In this document: positions 1-8,195 of the stretch, piece by piece
Numbering within the stretch: the stretch's first letter is position 1
Layout of the letters: each line of letters begins with the position of its first letter
Made by a program: the position numbers and the translations under genes
Notes under the pieces: generated by a model
Database searches by the model: none
Seen by the model: the letters and a program-made list of their open reading frames with translations, nothing else
What the model was told of the DNA's origin: nothing
Assembly (NCBI RefSeq): GCF_016429065.1
Contig: NZ_JAELTX010000057.1
Span: 1-34,001 of the forward strand
Source of the DNA: Pedobacter sp. ASV17
GTDB taxonomy: Bacteria > Bacteroidota > Bacteroidia > Sphingobacteriales > Sphingobacteriaceae
Reading direction: 5' to 3'
Length of the DNA stretch: 34,001 bases

Positions 1-609
1 GTTGGGCAAGCTATCCTTTAACGATTGATATTCTGTTAAGATAGATTTAAAACCAAGTGCCGTTTCAATTTCTTTTGCAGCTTGCTCTCTTAGTGCGGGA
101 GAACTTTGCCCCAAGGCAGTTTGAAATTGATCGAAACGGAGGTGAAGGTCATGAAAGCCAGCGATAGTTTCTTTTAGGGTGCTGCTATCAAAATCATTAA
201 GCAACCTGCTCAATTTGCCAAATTGCTTTGCGGCTTGATAAGCCTGCTGTGGAGCAGTCAAGGTATCTAAGGCAATGGTGTTGTCAACAAAAGGACTTAA
301 ACGCCAAAAAGCACCTTCATGCTGTACCATAGTACTACCTGTCTCAGCAGCTACGGGAGCTGGAAATAGATAATCAGGAAAGTTTTCCGCTAAAAAATCG
401 GCAATTTGTTTAATGTTATTGGCAACAGCCTCTGGGTTGGTAAAAACATGTGTATTGATTTCTTGCAGCACATATTTTTTTTGCTCACCAGCTGTTTGTA
501 TGAGCAAATAGGTTCTGTTGATGTGTCCAGAACCTATTTGTTGTATTTTAATATTTTGGCTATTTAAACCGTAAGATTTTAAAATACTTTCATCAATTGT
601 TAATTCCAT
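1..609 (-). CDS. Phosphotransferase (APH/NahK-like sugar kinase), partial
   Basis: My own translation from the ATG at 609-607 gives an open frame of 203 codons to the window edge, so the C-terminal part, with the expected catalytic loop, is missing. It starts MELTIDESILKSYG and has a nucleotide-binding-type strand and loop (IGSGHINRTYLL, about residues 27-38), then KKYVLQEIN, where the lysine matches the usual ATP-contacting position of the aminoglycoside phosphotransferase (APH) superfamily. The phrase GAFWRLSPFVDN also fits that fold. Its start overlaps the end of the upstream nucleotidyltransferase by 10 bases, so the two are probably translationally coupled. A kinase paired with a sugar nucleotidyltransferase suggests phosphorylation of a free hexose or amino sugar at C1 followed by NDP-sugar formation, as in NahK or AmgK/MurU. 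The substrate is unknown. Confidence 0.8.
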   Translation of the reverse strand, partial: MELTIDESILKSYGLNSQNIKIQQIGSGHINRTYLLIQTAGEQKKYVLQEINTHVFTNPEAVANNIKQIADFLAENFPDYLFPAPVAAETGSTMVQHEGAFWRLSPFVDNTIALDTLTAPQQAYQAAKQFGKLSRLLNDFDSSTLKETIAGFHDLHLRFDQFQTALGQSSPALREQAAKEIETALGFKSILTEYQSLKDSLPN

Positions 610-1499
610 AGCTTCTCTGGGTAGTTGCCATTTTTGATAAGTTCATCAATACATGCCTGAACCAACGGCTTGTCTTCTTTATAGGTAACGCCAAACCATT
701 GGTTGTCGGTTGGCACTACTTTAAAAGAAGCTTTTTGGGTACTCACCAGATGCTCGCCTATCAGCGGAATAAAAAACTCAGCCTTAGGCTTGTCTTTGTT
801 TTCCATGGCGAAGGTTTTGAAAAGCTCTTCGGTAATGTTAAATACTGCTGGAGTAAAGCCCCAGAAGTTCATTGATACAGGAGTGTCAAACTCCAATGGG
901 AATTCATTGCCATCTTCTTCGTAAACGATAGATTCGCCCTTTTTGTAAACTTTTGTACGCTCTACAATTTCGGTTAAATTGCCCGATTCATCAGCTTTGC
1001 ATACGCCTCTTGATACCGAACCGAAGTCAGATAGGGTTTTACCAATTTTATAACCAATGATTGAATAGTTAGAATCATTTATCTCCGAGGTAAGGAAGTC
1101 AGCCATTTTTTTGAAGGCATCAAAACCGTAGAAATCATCAGCATTAATAACACAGAAAGGCTCTTTAATTGTTTTTCTGCCCGAAAGGATCGCATGTGCT
1201 GTTCCCCAAGGTTTTTCGCGATAAATTTCTTCATCAATCCCAAATTGTTTAAGATCAAAGTTTTGGTAAACATAGTCTACTTCAATCTTCCCTTTTAATT
1301 TTTCGTCAAAAATAGATTTGAAGTTGTCAGCAAATTCTTCTTTAATGATGAATACAACTTTCCCAAATCCGGCTTTAATTGCGTCATATATAGAATAATC
1401 GATGATGGTTTCTCCGTTAGGTCCAAAACCGTCGATTTGTTTCATGCTACCATAGCGGCTGGCCATACCGGCAGCCAAAATCAATAACGTAGGTTTCAT
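600..1499 (-). CDS. Sugar nucleotidyltransferase (NTP_transferase family)
   Basis: A 299-residue cytoplasmic enzyme of the nucleotidyltransferase fold, which joins a sugar 1-phosphate to an NTP to give NDP-sugar and pyrophosphate. The N-terminus LLILAAGMASRYGSMKQ (residues 5-21) is the nucleotide-binding signature with the conserved Arg and Lys. PWGTAHAI near residue 100 is the base/sugar loop and NADDFYG near residue 120 is the metal-binding strand. The length matches single-domain members with no acyltransferase or hexapeptide tail, so it is not a GlmU-type bifunctional enzyme. It is the first gene of a two-gene unit with the overlapping kinase-like gene. A TAACTTTG -7 box lies 38 bases upstream (1537-1544, minus). 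The sugar and base specificity cannot be read from sequence; UDP-, GDP- and dTDP-type products are all possible. Confidence 0.85.
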   Translation of the reverse strand: MKPTLLILAAGMASRYGSMKQIDGFGPNGETIIDYSIYDAIKAGFGKVVFIIKEEFADNFKSIFDEKLKGKIEVDYVYQNFDLKQFGIDEEIYREKPWGTAHAILSGRKTIKEPFCVINADDFYGFDAFKKMADFLTSEINDSNYSIIGYKIGKTLSDFGSVSRGVCKADESGNLTEIVERTKVYKKGESIVYEEDGNEFPLEFDTPVSMNFWGFTPAVFNITEELFKTFAMENKDKPKAEFFIPLIGEHLVSTQKASFKVVPTDNQWFGVTYKEDKPLVQACIDELIKNGNYPEKLWN

Positions 1500-1536
1500 T
1501 AACTGTTTAGTTTTTAAATGAATATTTAGTTGTCGC

Positions 1537-1544
1537 CAAAGTTA
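1537..1544 (-). promoter_or_regulatory. Probable Bacteroidota -7 promoter box for the nucleotidyltransferase gene
   Basis: On the minus strand the bases read TAACTTTG, an exact match to the Bacteroidota -7 consensus TAnnTTTG. It is placed to start transcription about 30 bases before the ATG at 1499. No clear TTTG -33 box lies at the usual spacing, so this is a one-element match. Confidence 0.4.
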
Positions 1545-1548
1545 ACTT

Positions 1549-3129
1549 TTAGAATCCAAAAAGCCCACCCCCAGATGATTTAGTTGTTCGAGTTTTTTTG
1601 CCGCTTAGCATTCCAAAAAGGCCTCGAACAATTTCTTTTCCTATCTGTCGGGTAATGGTGGCGCCCATAATCTCTTCCACTAAACTCTTTTCCCCTGGTT
1701 TTGTTTTGCTCTCCTGTTCAATTCTTTTACGTTCCTCTTCCTCGGCCTTTACTTTGTTTTCATTGGCTTGGCTTTCGTTGATCTTATCGGTAAGCATCTC
1801 GTAAGCGCTTATGGGATCTACCGCTTCCTTGTATTTGCTAAACAGCGGACTGCCTTGCATGAGCTTCTCACAATCTAGCGCTGCCATTGGTCCCATTACT
1901 GCCCTTGGTGGGGTAAGCAAAGTTGCTGCAACTTCTGTCGGGATACCTTTTTCGTTCAGTACTGTGATCAGCGCCTGACCTGTACCCAAAGAGGTCAACA
2001 CTTTATCAATGGCATAAAATTCCGATTTTGGATAAGTGTTCACTGTTTTCTTTAAAGCGTCTACATCGTTAGGTGTAAATGCTCTTAAGGCATGTTGCAC
2101 TCTGTTCCCTAACTGCGACAATACGCTCTCAGGAATGTCCATAGGAGATTGTGTACAGAAAAATACACCAATCCCTTTTGAACGGATTAATCTAATAATA
2201 GTATTAATTTGTTCCAAGAATGCTTTTGGCGCATCGTTAAATAAGAGATGTGCTTCATCGAAAAAGAAAACTAATTTGGGTTTGTCCAAATCTCCAGCCT
2301 CAGGCATGGTTTGGTAAATTTCGGCTAAAAGGCTTAACAAAAAGGTCGAATAAAGCACAGGTTGGCTTTGCACATCGGCAATGTTCAACAAGCTAATTAC
2401 CCCTTTGCCATCCACACGGTTAAATAAATCTTCAGTATCAAAAGAAGTCTCACCGAAAATTCCTCCCAGACCTTGTTGCTCTATGGCCACAATTTTCCGA
2501 AGAATAGTACTTGAGGTAGCGGTAGAGATGGAGCCATAAGTGGACTTGATTTCCTTGGCGCCTTCACCTTCTGCTAGATAGCCAAGTAGTTTTTTCAAAT
2601 CGTTCAAATCTACCACAGGCATTTTATGGTCATCAGCATATTTAAACAATACCGCTAAAACCCCAGATTGCGTGTCGTTAAGTGCCAGTATTTTAGAAAG
2701 GAGCACAGGCCCAAACTCGGTTACCGTTGCCCGCATTTGGGCACCCAATTTACCCGTTAAGGAATATATTTCGATAGGGAAGCCACTTGGTGTAAAAGGC
2801 TTATTGAGTTGTTGCGCACGTTCTTCAATTTTAGGATTGCTACTGCCTGCTTGGTATAAACCCGAAAGGTCTCCCTTTACATCGAGCATAAAAACAGGTA
2901 CGCCTTTGTCAGATAGCTGTTCGGCCAGTAATTGCAAGGTCCTGGTTTTTCCCGTTCCAGTAGCACCTGCGATAAGACCGTGTCTGTTCATCATGCGCAA
3001 GGGCAAATTTACTTCGGCCTCGGCCAAAGCTAAACCATCTAACATGGCGGCACCCAAATAGATATATTCGCCACTAGGTGAATAAGAGGCTTTTATTTTT
3101 TCGATAAAGGTATTTTGGTTGGCACTCAT
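1549..3129 (-). CDS. HerA/YjgR-like P-loop ATPase (DUF853 family)
   Basis: A 526-residue ATPase of the HerA/FtsK-related group whose E. coli member is YjgR. Numbering from the ATG at 3129, Walker A is GATGTGKT at 55-62, the MLDVKGDLSGL stretch typical of the family is at 81-91, and Walker B LVFFFDEAH is at 286-294. A sensor-like FFCTQSP follows near 323-329. A Lys/Glu-rich, probably helical stretch occupies about 450-490, and the C-terminus ends in a Gly-rich GGGLFGF tail. An earlier in-frame start at 3165 would add 12 residues; I prefer 3129 because MSANQNTF begins the part that looks like the family. The cellular role of YjgR-type proteins is not settled, though relatives pump or translocate DNA. 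It stands alone between the nucleotidyltransferase gene and the repeat array. Confidence 0.85.
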   Translation of the reverse strand: MSANQNTFIEKIKASYSPSGEYIYLGAAMLDGLALAEAEVNLPLRMMNRHGLIAGATGTGKTRTLQLLAEQLSDKGVPVFMLDVKGDLSGLYQAGSSNPKIEERAQQLNKPFTPSGFPIEIYSLTGKLGAQMRATVTEFGPVLLSKILALNDTQSGVLAVLFKYADDHKMPVVDLNDLKKLLGYLAEGEGAKEIKSTYGSISTATSSTILRKIVAIEQQGLGGIFGETSFDTEDLFNRVDGKGVISLLNIADVQSQPVLYSTFLLSLLAEIYQTMPEAGDLDKPKLVFFFDEAHLLFNDAPKAFLEQINTIIRLIRSKGIGVFFCTQSPMDIPESVLSQLGNRVQHALRAFTPNDVDALKKTVNTYPKSEFYAIDKVLTSLGTGQALITVLNEKGIPTEVAATLLTPPRAVMGPMAALDCEKLMQGSPLFSKYKEAVDPISAYEMLTDKINESQANENKVKAEEEERKRIEQESKTKPGEKSLVEEIMGATITRQIGKEIVRGLFGMLSGKKTRTTKSSGGGLFGF

Positions 3130-3190
3130 AAGCTTATTTTGAAATCTCAAATTAGCAAAAATCAATTATAAACCGTGTTAAATAATGATA

Positions 3191-3706
3191 AAAACATTAA
3201 GAGGTAATATTTACTTAATGTCTCTTAATACCTAAATGGTTCAAAGTAATATAAGCTAAGTAGTTAAAAATAAAACATTAAGAAATGAAGGTAATTAAGA
3301 TTTGGAATATGTGCTTAATGTCTCTTAAAGCCTTAATGTCTCAAATAATAAATAAAACATTAAGAAATGAAGGTAATTAAGATTTGGAATATGTGCTTAA
3401 TGTCTCTTAATTCCTTAATGGTTCAAATAATAAATAAAACATTAAGAAATGAAGGTAATTAAGATTTGGACTATGGGCTTAATGTCTCTTAATTCCTTAA
3501 TGGTTCAAAAAATATGCTTGGAAGATTGAAAATAAACCATTAAGAAATGAAGGTAATTAAGATTTGGAATATGGGCTTAATGTTCTTAATGCCTTAATGT
3601 TTCAAAAAATATGCTTGGAAGATTGAAAATAAACCATTAAGAAATGAAGGTAATTAAGATTTGGACTATAGGCTTAATGCCTCTTAATGCCTTAATGTTT
3701 CAAAAT
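3191..3706. repeat. Tandem repeat array, five full units plus one degraded unit
   Basis: Each unit begins CATTAAGAAATGAAGGTAAT. Full copies begin at 3276, 3358, 3440, 3538 and 3635, and a worn copy begins at 3195, giving periods of 81, 82, 82, 98 and 97 bases. The longer period comes from about 16 extra bases (AATATGCTTGGAAGATTG-like) in the last two joints. Inside each unit the words CATTAAG and CTTAATG, and AAGGTAATTAAG against CTTAATTCCTT, are reverse complements, so every unit can fold into a hairpin. There is no unique spacer between units, so this is not CRISPR. It fills nearly all of the 677-base gap between the HerA-like gene and the FAD oxidoreductase. Related words recur at 24236-24312. 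Confidence 0.9.
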
Positions 3707-3743
3707 AATATCAAGAAATTAAACATTTCAATTTATCTACTGG

Positions 3744-3774
3744 TTTGTGCAGTTTTTTGCAGTTTTTATTTTTA
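3744..3774 (+). promoter_or_regulatory. Probable promoter of the FAD/Fe-S oxidoreductase gene
   Basis: TTTG at 3744-3747, exactly 19 bases, then TATTTTTA at 3767-3774, one base off TAnnTTTG. It lies just downstream of the repeat array and 32 bases before the GTG start. Confidence 0.4.
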
Positions 3775-3806
3775 AATAACATTACTAAAATGCTTAATTT
3801 TACATT

Positions 3807-6749
3807 GTGTCAAATCATACTCACCTTTCGGCCCCATTCCAGAAGCTAGCAGATAGTTTTAGTGGAGAATTATTTTACGACCAATCAGCTGCTCACGAAG
3901 CACAAAAGCTTGTTTATTCAACAGATGCATCGGTTTATCAAGAAAAGCCTTTAGCGGTTGCAGTACCTAAAACCAACGAGGATATTAAAACCCTGATCAG
4001 CTTTGCCAATGAGCACCACCTCACGCTTATTCCAAGAGCTGCAGGAACATCGTTAGCTGGGCAAGTAGTAGGTAATGGATTGGTGGTAGATATTTCTAAG
4101 TATCTCAATAAAATACTAGAGATTAACCAAAAGGAACAATACGTAATCGTACAACCTGGCGTAATCAGGGATGATTTGAATGTTGCCCTGAAACCCTTTG
4201 GACTAATGTTTGGTCCAGAAACTTCTACAGCCAACAGGGCCATGATTGGCGGCATGATTGGCAATAACTCTTGTGGTTTGCACTCCATTGTATGGGGCGA
4301 TACTCGTCAGAATCTATTGGAAGTAAAAGGCCTTTTGAGTAACGGGCAAGAAGTAGAATTTAAAGAGATACCCCTTGCACAGATTGTCGAGAAAGCACAG
4401 TTGAATAGTTTGGAAGGCGTCATCTATAAAGGAGTTTCTGAACTGGTTAACAAGCCGCAAAATATAGAAGCCATAGAAAAGGGCTATCCTAAGAAAACCC
4501 TTACCAGAAGAAACACAGGTTATGCCTTAGATTTTCTAATCCCAGAAGAAGGAAAAGAGAACTTTAATATGTGCGAACTGATTGCTGGCTCAGAAGGGAC
4601 ATTGCTTTTTGTAACCGAAGCCAAGTTAAAACTACTGCCTTTGCCACCTAAACAAGAAGCATTGGTTTGTGTACATTTTAATTCGTTGGCGGAGTCGCTT
4701 TTAGCCAATATCATCATCTTGAAACACCAGCCAATGGCTTCGGAGTTGGTAGATAAGTACATCATGGACTTTACCAAGGGCCATCCAGTATATCAGCACA
4801 ACCGTTTTTTTATTGATGGTGAGCCCGAAGCTTTATTAATGGTAGAATTTTTTGCGGAAACCCAGCAAGAGATTGATTTTAAAACTTCGGCATTAATTGC
4901 TGATTTAAAATTGGCAGGTTTAGGTTATGCCTATCCAATTGTATATGGCCAGCAAACTAAACTGGCTTGGGATGTTAGAAAAGCAGGACTCGGGTTGATC
5001 AGGAATTTGCCTGGGGATAACCAACCTGTAAACCTGATAGAAGACTGTGCCGTAGCTCCAGAAGATTTACCTGCTTATATTGAAGAACTTCAACAGATTT
5101 TAGATAAATACAACCTAAAGGCATCCTACTATGCGCATGCTGGTGCTGGCGAACTCCATGTGGAGCCGATGATTAATCTTAAAACTTCGGAAGGCAAGGA
5201 GCTTTTTAGAACAGTTTTGAAAGAAACAGCGGCGCTAGTGAAAAAGCATCAAGGTTCGTTAAGTGGTGAGCATGGCGATGGTCGTTTAAGAGGGGAGTTT
5301 ATCAAAGACGTATTGGGAACGGAAGTGTATGGGCTTTTAAAAGAAGTAAAGCAATTGTTCGACCCAATAGGTGTGTTTAATGCCAATAAAATAGTGGATA
5401 CGCCACCAATGAACGAGTTTTTACGTTATGAAGCCGATAAGCAAATCAAACCCGTAAAAACCATTTTCGATTTCTCGAAGAACGAAAGCATCTTAAGGTT
5501 GGCAGAAAAATGTTCGGGTTCTGGCGATTGCAGAAAAACTCACATCAGTGGTGGTACCATGTGCCCGTCTTATATGGCTACTCGCCAAGAGAAAGATACC
5601 ACAAGAGCACGAGCGAATATTTTAAGGCAATTCCTAAGCAACGATACAGGCGATAATCCATTTAATCATGAGGAAATCAAAGATGTGATGGATTTATGTT
5701 TGAGCTGTAAAGCCTGCAAATCAGAATGTCCTTCAAGTGTAGATGTGGCCAAAATGAAAGCGGAGTTTTTGCAGCATTATTACGATGCGAATGGTGTGCC
5801 TTTCCGTACTAAAATGATTGCCAACTTTACCAAATCACAACGTTTGGCGGCCATTGTTCCTTCTATTTATAATGCGTTAATCAGCAATAACTTTACAGGA
5901 AAGCTCATTAAAAAAGTAGTTGGCTTTGCGCCCGACCGTTCGTTGCCAAAAGTAGGGAAGACCACTTTGCGTAGCTGGAAAAAACAACATGATAAAAAAC
6001 AAGCTCCACAAACTACCGACCGTAAGGTTTATTTGTTTTGTGATGAGTTTACCAATTATAACGATGTAGAAATTGGAATAACTACCGTTAAGCTCCTTGA
6101 GAAATTGGGCTACGAAGTGATTATTCCAGAGCACTTGGAAAGTGGGCGTACCTATCTTTCAAAAGGTTTGCTCCGAGAAGCGAAAGCTTTAGCTAATAAA
6201 AATGTAACGTTACTGGCCAATTTAGTGAATGCAAATGCGCCTTTACTGGGTGTAGAACCGTCGGCCTTACTTACGTTTAGGGATGAATACCCTGAATTGG
6301 TAGATGCCAATTTGGTGCAAAAAGCCAAGGAATTAGCACAAAACTCATTTTTGGTGGAGGAGTTTTTATTGAGCGAGTTTGAAGCAGAGAAAATTAAGGC
6401 CAGTCAGTTTACCTCAGACTACCAATTGATTAAATTACATGGTCACTGCTATCAAAAATCATTGAATGCCCTTACGCCAACAGAGAAAATATTGTCGATG
6501 CCGAGCAATTACAAAGTGGAGCTGATTCCTTCGGGCTGCTGCGGAATGGCAGGCTCTTTTGGTTACGAAGCCGAACATTACGAAGTTTCTATGAAAGTTG
6601 CCGAGTTAGTGCTATTGCCCGAAGTGCGTAAACAAAAAGACGATACCATTATTGCTGCTGCGGGAACCAGCTGTAGACATCAAATTAAAGATGGAGCGCA
6701 GAAGATTGCCAAACATCCAGTGGAGATTTTATGGGAAGCACTGAACTAG
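3807..6749 (+). CDS. FAD-linked oxidase fused to Fe-S and CCG-domain subunits (YdiJ / D-2-hydroxyacid dehydrogenase type)
   Basis: A 980-residue cytoplasmic or membrane-associated flavoprotein expected to oxidise a D-2-hydroxyacid (D-lactate, glycolate or D-2-hydroxyglutarate) and pass electrons through Fe-S centres. The N-terminal FAD_binding_4 domain shows PRAAGTSLAGQ (77-87) and IGNNSCGLHS (151-160). The FAD_oxidase_C part runs to about 540 and contains SGEHGDGRLRGEF. Two ferredoxin-like clusters follow: C569, C575 and C586, then C631, C634, C637 and C641 (CLSCKACKSEC). The C-terminal CCG domain has GHCYQK and SGCCGMAGSFGYE (C911, C912). The length matches YdiJ-type fusions (about 1000). 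The start is GTG at 3807; no in-frame ATG lies close upstream. Its end overlaps the next gene by 19 bases. The substrate is not determinable here. Confidence 0.9.
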   Translation: MSNHTHLSAPFQKLADSFSGELFYDQSAAHEAQKLVYSTDASVYQEKPLAVAVPKTNEDIKTLISFANEHHLTLIPRAAGTSLAGQVVGNGLVVDISKYLNKILEINQKEQYVIVQPGVIRDDLNVALKPFGLMFGPETSTANRAMIGGMIGNNSCGLHSIVWGDTRQNLLEVKGLLSNGQEVEFKEIPLAQIVEKAQLNSLEGVIYKGVSELVNKPQNIEAIEKGYPKKTLTRRNTGYALDFLIPEEGKENFNMCELIAGSEGTLLFVTEAKLKLLPLPPKQEALVCVHFNSLAESLLANIIILKHQPMASELVDKYIMDFTKGHPVYQHNRFFIDGEPEALLMVEFFAETQQEIDFKTSALIADLKLAGLGYAYPIVYGQQTKLAWDVRKAGLGLIRNLPGDNQPVNLIEDCAVAPEDLPAYIEELQQILDKYNLKASYYAHAGAGELHVEPMINLKTSEGKELFRTVLKETAALVKKHQGSLSGEHGDGRLRGEFIKDVLGTEVYGLLKEVKQLFDPIGVFNANKIVDTPPMNEFLRYEADKQIKPVKTIFDFSKNESILRLAEKCSGSGDCRKTHISGGTMCPSYMATRQEKDTTRARANILRQFLSNDTGDNPFNHEEIKDVMDLCLSCKACKSECPSSVDVAKMKAEFLQHYYDANGVPFRTKMIANFTKSQRLAAIVPSIYNALISNNFTGKLIKKVVGFAPDRSLPKVGKTTLRSWKKQHDKKQAPQTTDRKVYLFCDEFTNYNDVEIGITTVKLLEKLGYEVIIPEHLESGRTYLSKGLLREAKALANKNVTLLANLVNANAPLLGVEPSALLTFRDEYPELVDANLVQKAKELAQNSFLVEEFLLSEFEAEKIKASQFTSDYQLIKLHGHCYQKSLNALTPTEKILSMPSNYKVELIPSGCCGMAGSFGYEAEHYEVSMKVAELVLLPEVRKQKDDTIIAAAGTSCRHQIKDGAQKIAKHPVEILWEALN

Positions 6750-7330
6750 ATCGACCTATCGATGTGCTAGAAGCGTATGTGAAAAAACATTTCTCGCTGT
6801 CTGCGAGTGGTCTTGCTGAGTTTCTATCGCCTTGGAAAACTTACCATGCCGAAAGAAAAGAAATATTGACCCGTCAAGGAGAGCAGGAAAAATATCTTTA
6901 CTTTGTGCTGGAAGGGGTACAACGAGTGTATGCCTTAAATAGTGAGGGGAAAGAAGCCACGCTGATTTTTACCTATGCACCCTCTTTTGGTGGCGTACTC
7001 AATGCCATGATGACCGAACAACCATCTCAATTCTTTTATGAAACTTTAACGTCCTCCTCTTTTTTAAGAGCTCCAGCCTCAGAAATAAAAAGAATAATGC
7101 TCGCTAACAGTGAAATTGCTCAGATGATTAATTTGGGAGTAAGCGGAGCACTAGGCGGAGTTTTGGATCGTTTGGCCGAACTACAGTTAATGTCGTCTGA
7201 AGAGAAGTTCAGAAGCTTGTTAAAGCGAAGCCCACACATCCTTACCTTGGTTCCTCATAAATACCTCGCCAGCTATTTAGGAATAGATGCTACCAACTTC
7301 AGTAAGCTGATGAATAGGGTGAAAATATAA
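6731..7330 (+). CDS. Crp/Fnr-family transcriptional regulator
   Basis: 199 residues. The first two thirds form a cNMP-binding-type beta barrel (ERKEILTRQGEQEKYLYFVL, then FYETLTSSSFLRAPASEIKR). The C-terminus has a helix-turn-helix (LVPHKYLASYLGIDATNFSK) of the kind seen in many Bacteroidota Crp/Fnr regulators that lack the classic cAMP-contact residues. There is no N-terminal Cys cluster, so it is not an oxygen-sensing Fnr. The ATG at 6731 lies inside the last codons of the oxidoreductase gene, a 19-base overlap that implies co-transcription and probably coupled translation. The regulator could therefore sense a product of, or control, the oxidase; that is inference. A later GTG at 6762 is an alternative start. 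Confidence 0.85.
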   Translation: MGSTELDRPIDVLEAYVKKHFSLSASGLAEFLSPWKTYHAERKEILTRQGEQEKYLYFVLEGVQRVYALNSEGKEATLIFTYAPSFGGVLNAMMTEQPSQFFYETLTSSSFLRAPASEIKRIMLANSEIAQMINLGVSGALGGVLDRLAELQLMSSEEKFRSLLKRSPHILTLVPHKYLASYLGIDATNFSKLMNRVKI

Positions 7331-7368
7331 TCTTGGTAAATACCAACAATTACGCTGTTGTGCTAAAA

Positions 7369-7376
7369 TATCTTTG
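7369..7376 (+). promoter_or_regulatory. Possible -7 promoter box for the DinB-like gene
   Basis: TATCTTTG matches TAnnTTTG exactly and ends 12 bases before the ATG at 7389, so the transcript would have a very short leader. No convincing -33 box is visible. Confidence 0.35.
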
Positions 7377-7388
7377 TTCAATTAATGA

Positions 7389-7994
7389 ATGAAATACATG
7401 AAAGGAATAGAGAAGAAAGCATTTATAACAGATCTATATCAACGTACCGATGCCATTTTAAATCTGGCCATTAGTCAATACCAAAACCTGAACGAAGAGG
7501 CACTTACTTTTGCGGTAGATGAACAAAGTTGGAACATCGCACAATGTTTGGCCCATTTGAATACTTACGGACATTACTACCTGCCCAAAATGAAAGCTAT
7601 TTTAGCCAAACCTAACGAGGTGTCTTTAGCGCCCTATGCACCTAGTTGGCTAGGTAATTATTTTGTAGGAATGATGGATGTAGCTAAGCAGCGTAAGAAA
7701 TACAAGGCAGCCAAACAGCATCAGCCGCAGGTAAAAGATGTTTATGCGGAGGTAACCGAATTTATTGACCAACAAGAAACTTTCCTTAAATACCTTAAAG
7801 CATTTGAAAGGGTAGATGTGAATAAAGTTAAAATCCCTATTTCCATCAGTAAGTGGGTTAAATTAAGATTGGGTGATGTGTTGGCCTTTATGGTGATGCA
7901 CAACGAGCGTCATATCGATCAAATTAGAAACATACAGCGAGCCCATAGCAATGCCCTAACCGAAAGGACAGTTCCTACAACGCTTGCCCCTTAG
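7389..7994 (+). CDS. DinB-like (DUF1569/DinB_2) family protein
   Basis: 201 residues, predicted to be a four-helix bundle of the DinB/YfiT metal-binding superfamily. The first motif is QSWNIAQCLAHLNTYGHYY with H56 and H62, and the second is MHNERHIDQI with H171 and H175, matching the His triad that usually holds a divalent metal. Members are thiol-dependent transferases or stress proteins of unknown substrate. There is no signal peptide. A second ATG three codons in (7398) is an equally possible start. It lies 58 bases after the Crp/Fnr gene and has its own -7-like box. Its 3' end overlaps the small gene on the opposite strand by 39 bases. Confidence 0.8.
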   Translation: MKYMKGIEKKAFITDLYQRTDAILNLAISQYQNLNEEALTFAVDEQSWNIAQCLAHLNTYGHYYLPKMKAILAKPNEVSLAPYAPSWLGNYFVGMMDVAKQRKKYKAAKQHQPQVKDVYAEVTEFIDQQETFLKYLKAFERVDVNKVKIPISISKWVKLRLGDVLAFMVMHNERHIDQIRNIQRAHSNALTERTVPTTLAP

Positions 7995-8075
7995 GTATTT
8001 CTCGCAACAGTTTTTCTTTTTCTTGTCCTTTTTGTCCTGTTTCGAGCCTTTTTTCTTTTTATCCTTTTTAGACAT
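7956..8075 (-). CDS. Tiny Lys-rich, Cys-motif protein, 39 residues
   Basis: Translation of the minus strand from the ATG at 8075-8073 gives 39 codons ending at TAG (7958-7956). Residues 1-21 are almost all Lys with Ser, Asp, Gly and Gln. The remainder is NCCEKYLRGKRCRNCPFG, with four cysteines in a CC-x8-C-x2-C pattern that could bind a metal. I recall similar short Lys-rich tails ending in CCEKY...KRC..CP in other Bacteroidota, but cannot confirm this. The strongest argument for a real gene is the compact basic-plus-Cys design with a proper start and stop. The argument against is that it overlaps the DinB-like gene by 39 bases on the opposite strand. The function is unknown. Confidence 0.6.
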   Translation of the reverse strand: MSKKDKKKKGSKQDKKDKKKKNCCEKYLRGKRCRNCPFG

Positions 8076-8088
8076 AAGTGATGTTTAG

Positions 8089-8148
8089 CCACAAATACAC
8101 AGATTTATGAATATCTAGATAACGTTTTATTTGTGTATTTGTGGCTTA
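8089..8148. repeat. Inverted repeat of the AGCCACAAATACACA type
   Basis: AGCCACAAATACACAGA near 8089 is answered by TTTGTGTATTTGTGGCT near 8131. The two arms form a long imperfect hairpin about 60 bases across, between the tiny Cys-rich gene and the ferritin terminator. Confidence 0.6.
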
Positions 8149-8164
8149 TAACTTCAAAATAAAC

Positions 8165-8195
8165 AAAAAAGGTGCATACTTGTTGTACACACCTT
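8165..8195 (-). terminator. Rho-independent terminator of the ferritin gene
   Basis: Read on the minus strand, GAAGGTGTGTAC and GTATGCACCTT form an imperfect stem directly followed by TTTTTTG. It lies about 100 bases downstream of the ferritin stop. Confidence 0.55.

Noticed and set aside
3191..3706. Possible CRISPR array
   Set aside because: Units of about 82-98 bases run into each other with no unique spacers, and no cas gene is present.
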